Shown: positions 15,432 through 16,841 of the stretch, one piece after another
How the letters are laid out: every line of letters begins with the position of its first letter
Position numbering within the stretch: the stretch's first letter is position 1
Notes under the pieces: model-generated
What the model saw: the letters and a program-made list of their open reading frames with translations, nothing else
Database searches by the model: none
Told to the model about the DNA's origin: nothing
Made by a program: the position numbers and the translations under genes
From: VAZQ01 sp035300505
Lineage (GTDB): Bacteria; Pseudomonadota; Alphaproteobacteria; Rhizobiales; Xanthobacteraceae
DNA: 16,841 nucleotides
NCBI GenBank assembly: GCA_035300505.1
Contig: DATGVJ010000177.1
Location: forward strand, 1 to 16,841
Direction of reading: 5' to 3'

Positions 15432-15854
15432 CTATCTCTTCTTCCCCGCCGGCGGTTCAGTTAGCCCTTTGGCTTGCCCGGCCGGTGGCGGCTGGGCGTT
15501 GAGCGCGTCCATTCCTCCGAGAACCGGAAGGACCGCGCCGGTCAAGAAGCACAGGATCGCCAGCAGCGGCACCCACATCGTCGCCAATTGAAAATAGAGG
15601 CCCGAATTGACCTGGCTCTTTCGCAACGCCCAGTGCCGGATGATGTAGCCGAGCGAGGCAACAGCAATACCGCCTGCGAAGGCCATGATTCCCCAAAGTA
15701 CCGCTTTTTTAAGCGTCAGCGCGCCGGCATTTGGCCAGATAGCCTGCAAGAAGGCCAGCAAGGTCACCGCGCCCGCAGCATTGATGATGATATAGGCCTT
15801 CTGGCCTTCGACCAGAACCCGCTCCTTCACATCCCGCAGAGGATCGTCCGCCAT
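15432..15854 (-). CDS. Small membrane protein with three predicted helices
   Basis: 140 aa, function not recognised. The cytoplasmic-looking start (MADDPLRDVKERVLVEGQK) is followed by three hydrophobic helices at about 20-40 (AYIIINAAGAVTLLAFLQAI), 53-75 (VLWGIMAFAGGIAVASLGYI) and 92-113 (MWVPLLAILCFLTGAVLPVL). A Pro/Lys-rich tail ends in PPAGKKR. I chose ATG 15854 because GGGAGG lies five bases upstream; the frame stays open far upstream, but that part is basic and low quality. A 29-codon frame with its own GGGGAGG overlaps this start. It is in the same direction as the secreted-protein gene, 127 bp away, so it is probably a separate unit. It is presumed to be an inner-membrane protein. Confidence 0.7.
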   Translation of the reverse strand: MADDPLRDVKERVLVEGQKAYIIINAAGAVTLLAFLQAIWPNAGALTLKKAVLWGIMAFAGGIAVASLGYIIRHWALRKSQVNSGLYFQLATMWVPLLAILCFLTGAVLPVLGGMDALNAQPPPAGQAKGLTEPPAGKKR

Positions 15855-16091
15855 TTTTGCCTCCCCGCCATCTCTCGCCATGTGAACCGATGATTCGGCC
15901 ATCTTGGTGGCCGCATGGTAGTTCCTCCCCAATATTGTGTCGGTGGCGACCTCGATCCGTAACCCTTCGCTGTCGCTCGATAGGGGCCGTACGGGTCCCC
16001 GTCGGCCTTGAATCGCAAGCAAAAAAGAACGAGCCGCCCGCGACGAAGCCGCCGTCAAGGCGGGACTCCCAGCACGCGCCCGCACAAGCAT

Positions 16092-16125
16092 GCAAAACCG
16101 CTTGGCTTTCGCCAAGCGGCTTTGC
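16092..16125 (-). terminator. Hairpin terminator for the Gly/Tyr-rich protein gene
   Basis: Read on the minus strand, a 15-bp stem (GCAAAGCCGCTTGGC with GCCAAGCGGTTTTGC) has a GAAA tetraloop and one G-U pair. On the plus strand the same position is an A-C mismatch, so the hairpin is better formed in minus-strand RNA. It lies 24 bp after the stop of the minus-strand gene at 16149. A TTTT run is inside the descending arm. Confidence 0.75.
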
Positions 16126-16148
16126 TATCGAGGTCTACAATTACCGCG

Positions 16149-16739
16149 TCAGCGGGTCTCGTCGCCGCCTCGGCGTCCTCCACTACTGCTTCCCGCTCGC
16201 ATTGCGGCACCACCGCCACGGCCGACCGTGCCGCGGATTTCGCCGCTCGCGCCGCCGCGGGACTCTACGCTGCCACGCGCACGGATTTCGCCGCTCGTGC
16301 CGCCACGGAAGTCTCCGTTGCCGCGCGTCAATCTGGCCTCACCACTCGTGCGCTCGCTGAACGCCGTGCGGTTCATCCTACTGCCGCGCGTCTCTCGACC
16401 GCCGACGCTGACGTCGGCACGGACGCGATCCTCTCGGCTGAAGCGATCGAATCTGCGATCATCATCGCGCCAAGTGCGGCGACTGGCCCAGCCGTCATCG
16501 TTCCAACCGAAGTTGGCGGACGCGTAGCCACCGCCATAGTAGCCACCGTAATAATTGTCGTCGTAAGCATAGTCATTGGGATAGCCACCCCAGGCGTAGT
16601 CGGAAGAGCGATAACGCGGCGCGACCCGCGTCGTGCGGTAGCGATTGGCACAAGAGCAGCCATATGTGGGCGCGGCCGCATAGGAACTATAGTTCCAATC
16701 ATCGTAACCCCAACCGGGGGATCCGAATCCGACGCTCAC
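16149..16739 (-). CDS. Gly/Tyr/Arg-rich hypothetical protein, 5' end unresolved
   Basis: Function not recognised. From a GTG at 16739 the frame gives 196 aa: a Tyr/Gly/Trp/Asp-rich first half (GYPNDYAYDDNYYGGYYGG), then an Arg/Asp-rich middle, then a Ser/Gly/Arg-rich tail with repeats of TSGEAR, TSGEIR and ASGEIR spaced 16-17 residues apart. There is no good ribosome binding site at the GTG. The same composition (GVGVGVGDSGWNDRYYDRRR) continues upstream in frame to 16832, where a TAG stops it. Dropping one C from the CCC run there would join it to ALA|KDPLGFG, which looks like a signal peptide end. The true start is therefore probably beyond the window, behind a frameshift or sequence error. 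Two cysteines (CSC) occur near residue 30. Confidence 0.55.
   Translation of the reverse strand: MSVGFGSPGWGYDDWNYSSYAAAPTYGCSCANRYRTTRVAPRYRSSDYAWGGYPNDYAYDDNYYGGYYGGGYASANFGWNDDGWASRRTWRDDDRRFDRFSREDRVRADVSVGGRETRGSRMNRTAFSERTSGEARLTRGNGDFRGGTSGEIRARGSVESRGGASGEIRGTVGRGGGAAMRAGSSSGGRRGGDETR
16234..16308. repeat. 48-bp period repeat within the Gly-rich gene
   Basis: 27-bp units at 16234-16260 and 16282-16308 match at 25 of 27 positions and start 48 bp apart, so they encode a 16-residue protein repeat (GGTSGEIR..., GGASGEIR...). A more diverged third protein copy (RTSGEAR) lies just N-terminal to these. This is an internal duplication in a low-complexity coding region. Confidence 0.6.
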
Positions 16740-16841
16740 GCCAACGCCGGGCCTTCTACGGTCGTAATAGCGGTCGTTCCAACCGCTATCGCCGACTCCG
16801 ACGCCGACCCCGAATCCGAGCGGGTCCTTGGGCTAGTGCCG

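Noticed and set aside
15855..16115. N-terminal extension of the three-helix membrane protein to give 227 aa
   Set aside because: The extra 87 residues are basic and not membrane-like, while ATG 15854 has a strong ribosome binding site at ideal spacing.
1..16841. tRNA genes, CRISPR arrays, insertion sequences and attachment sites
   Set aside because: By eye I found no cloverleaf, no spaced identical repeats of CRISPR type, and no transposase or integrase; a tRNAscan run would be more sensitive.

Overview
The window looks like ordinary chromosomal DNA from a GC-rich alphaproteobacterium of the order Hyphomicrobiales (Rhizobiales), probably close to Bradyrhizobium or the Xanthobacteraceae. The clues are the block aat / DUF2155 protein / NDUFA12-like complex I subunit, a long B12-dependent ribonucleotide reductase (NrdJ) with a Cys-rich tail, and short GC-rich palindromic repeats of the kind scattered in these genomes. 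The order is inferred from gene content and protein style; no database was searched. I see no prophage, transposase, CRISPR array, rRNA or tRNA.

Layout. (1) 146-1114 (-) is an AraC-family regulator, divergent from a GFA-family zinc protein at 1294-1719 (+). (2) 1861-4090 (-) is a two-gene copper-handling operon: ycnI-like DUF1775 protein first, then a CopC-CopD fusion (YcnJ-like). It has an extended -10 promoter, and a 15-bp-arm palindrome lies upstream of it. (3) 4337-6703 (-) is a membrane-bound hybrid histidine kinase with a receiver domain and no adjacent response regulator. (4) 6926-7606 (+) is aat, convergent with a secreted DUF2155 protein and an NDUFA12-like protein, both on the minus strand (7631-9085). 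(5) 9239-10345 (+) is an MscS-family channel. (6) 10346-11086 is a 741-bp gene-free stretch with repeats, hairpins and an 18-bp near-palindrome that resembles an NrdR box just before nrdJ. (7) 11087-14836 (+) is nrdJ, which carries a palindromic repeat translated in frame. It ends at a strong hairpin terminator. (8) 14993-16841 (-) holds three small envelope or secreted proteins of unknown function; the last one appears frameshifted at the window edge.

Functional links. CopC-CopD and YcnI very likely work together on periplasmic copper. The NDUFA12-like protein serves complex I; its DUF2155 neighbour is of unknown role. The AraC and GFA genes may be a regulator-target pair. NrdJ supplies dNTPs with or without oxygen as long as cobalamin is present, and the upstream palindrome suggests NrdR control. 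The rest are stand-alone genes.

I did not find a convincing new multi-gene system. The items most worth checking are the palindromic element translated inside nrdJ, the NrdR-like palindrome, the 21-bp-spaced direct repeats upstream of the small secreted protein, and the apparent one-base frameshift in the Gly/Tyr-rich secreted protein.
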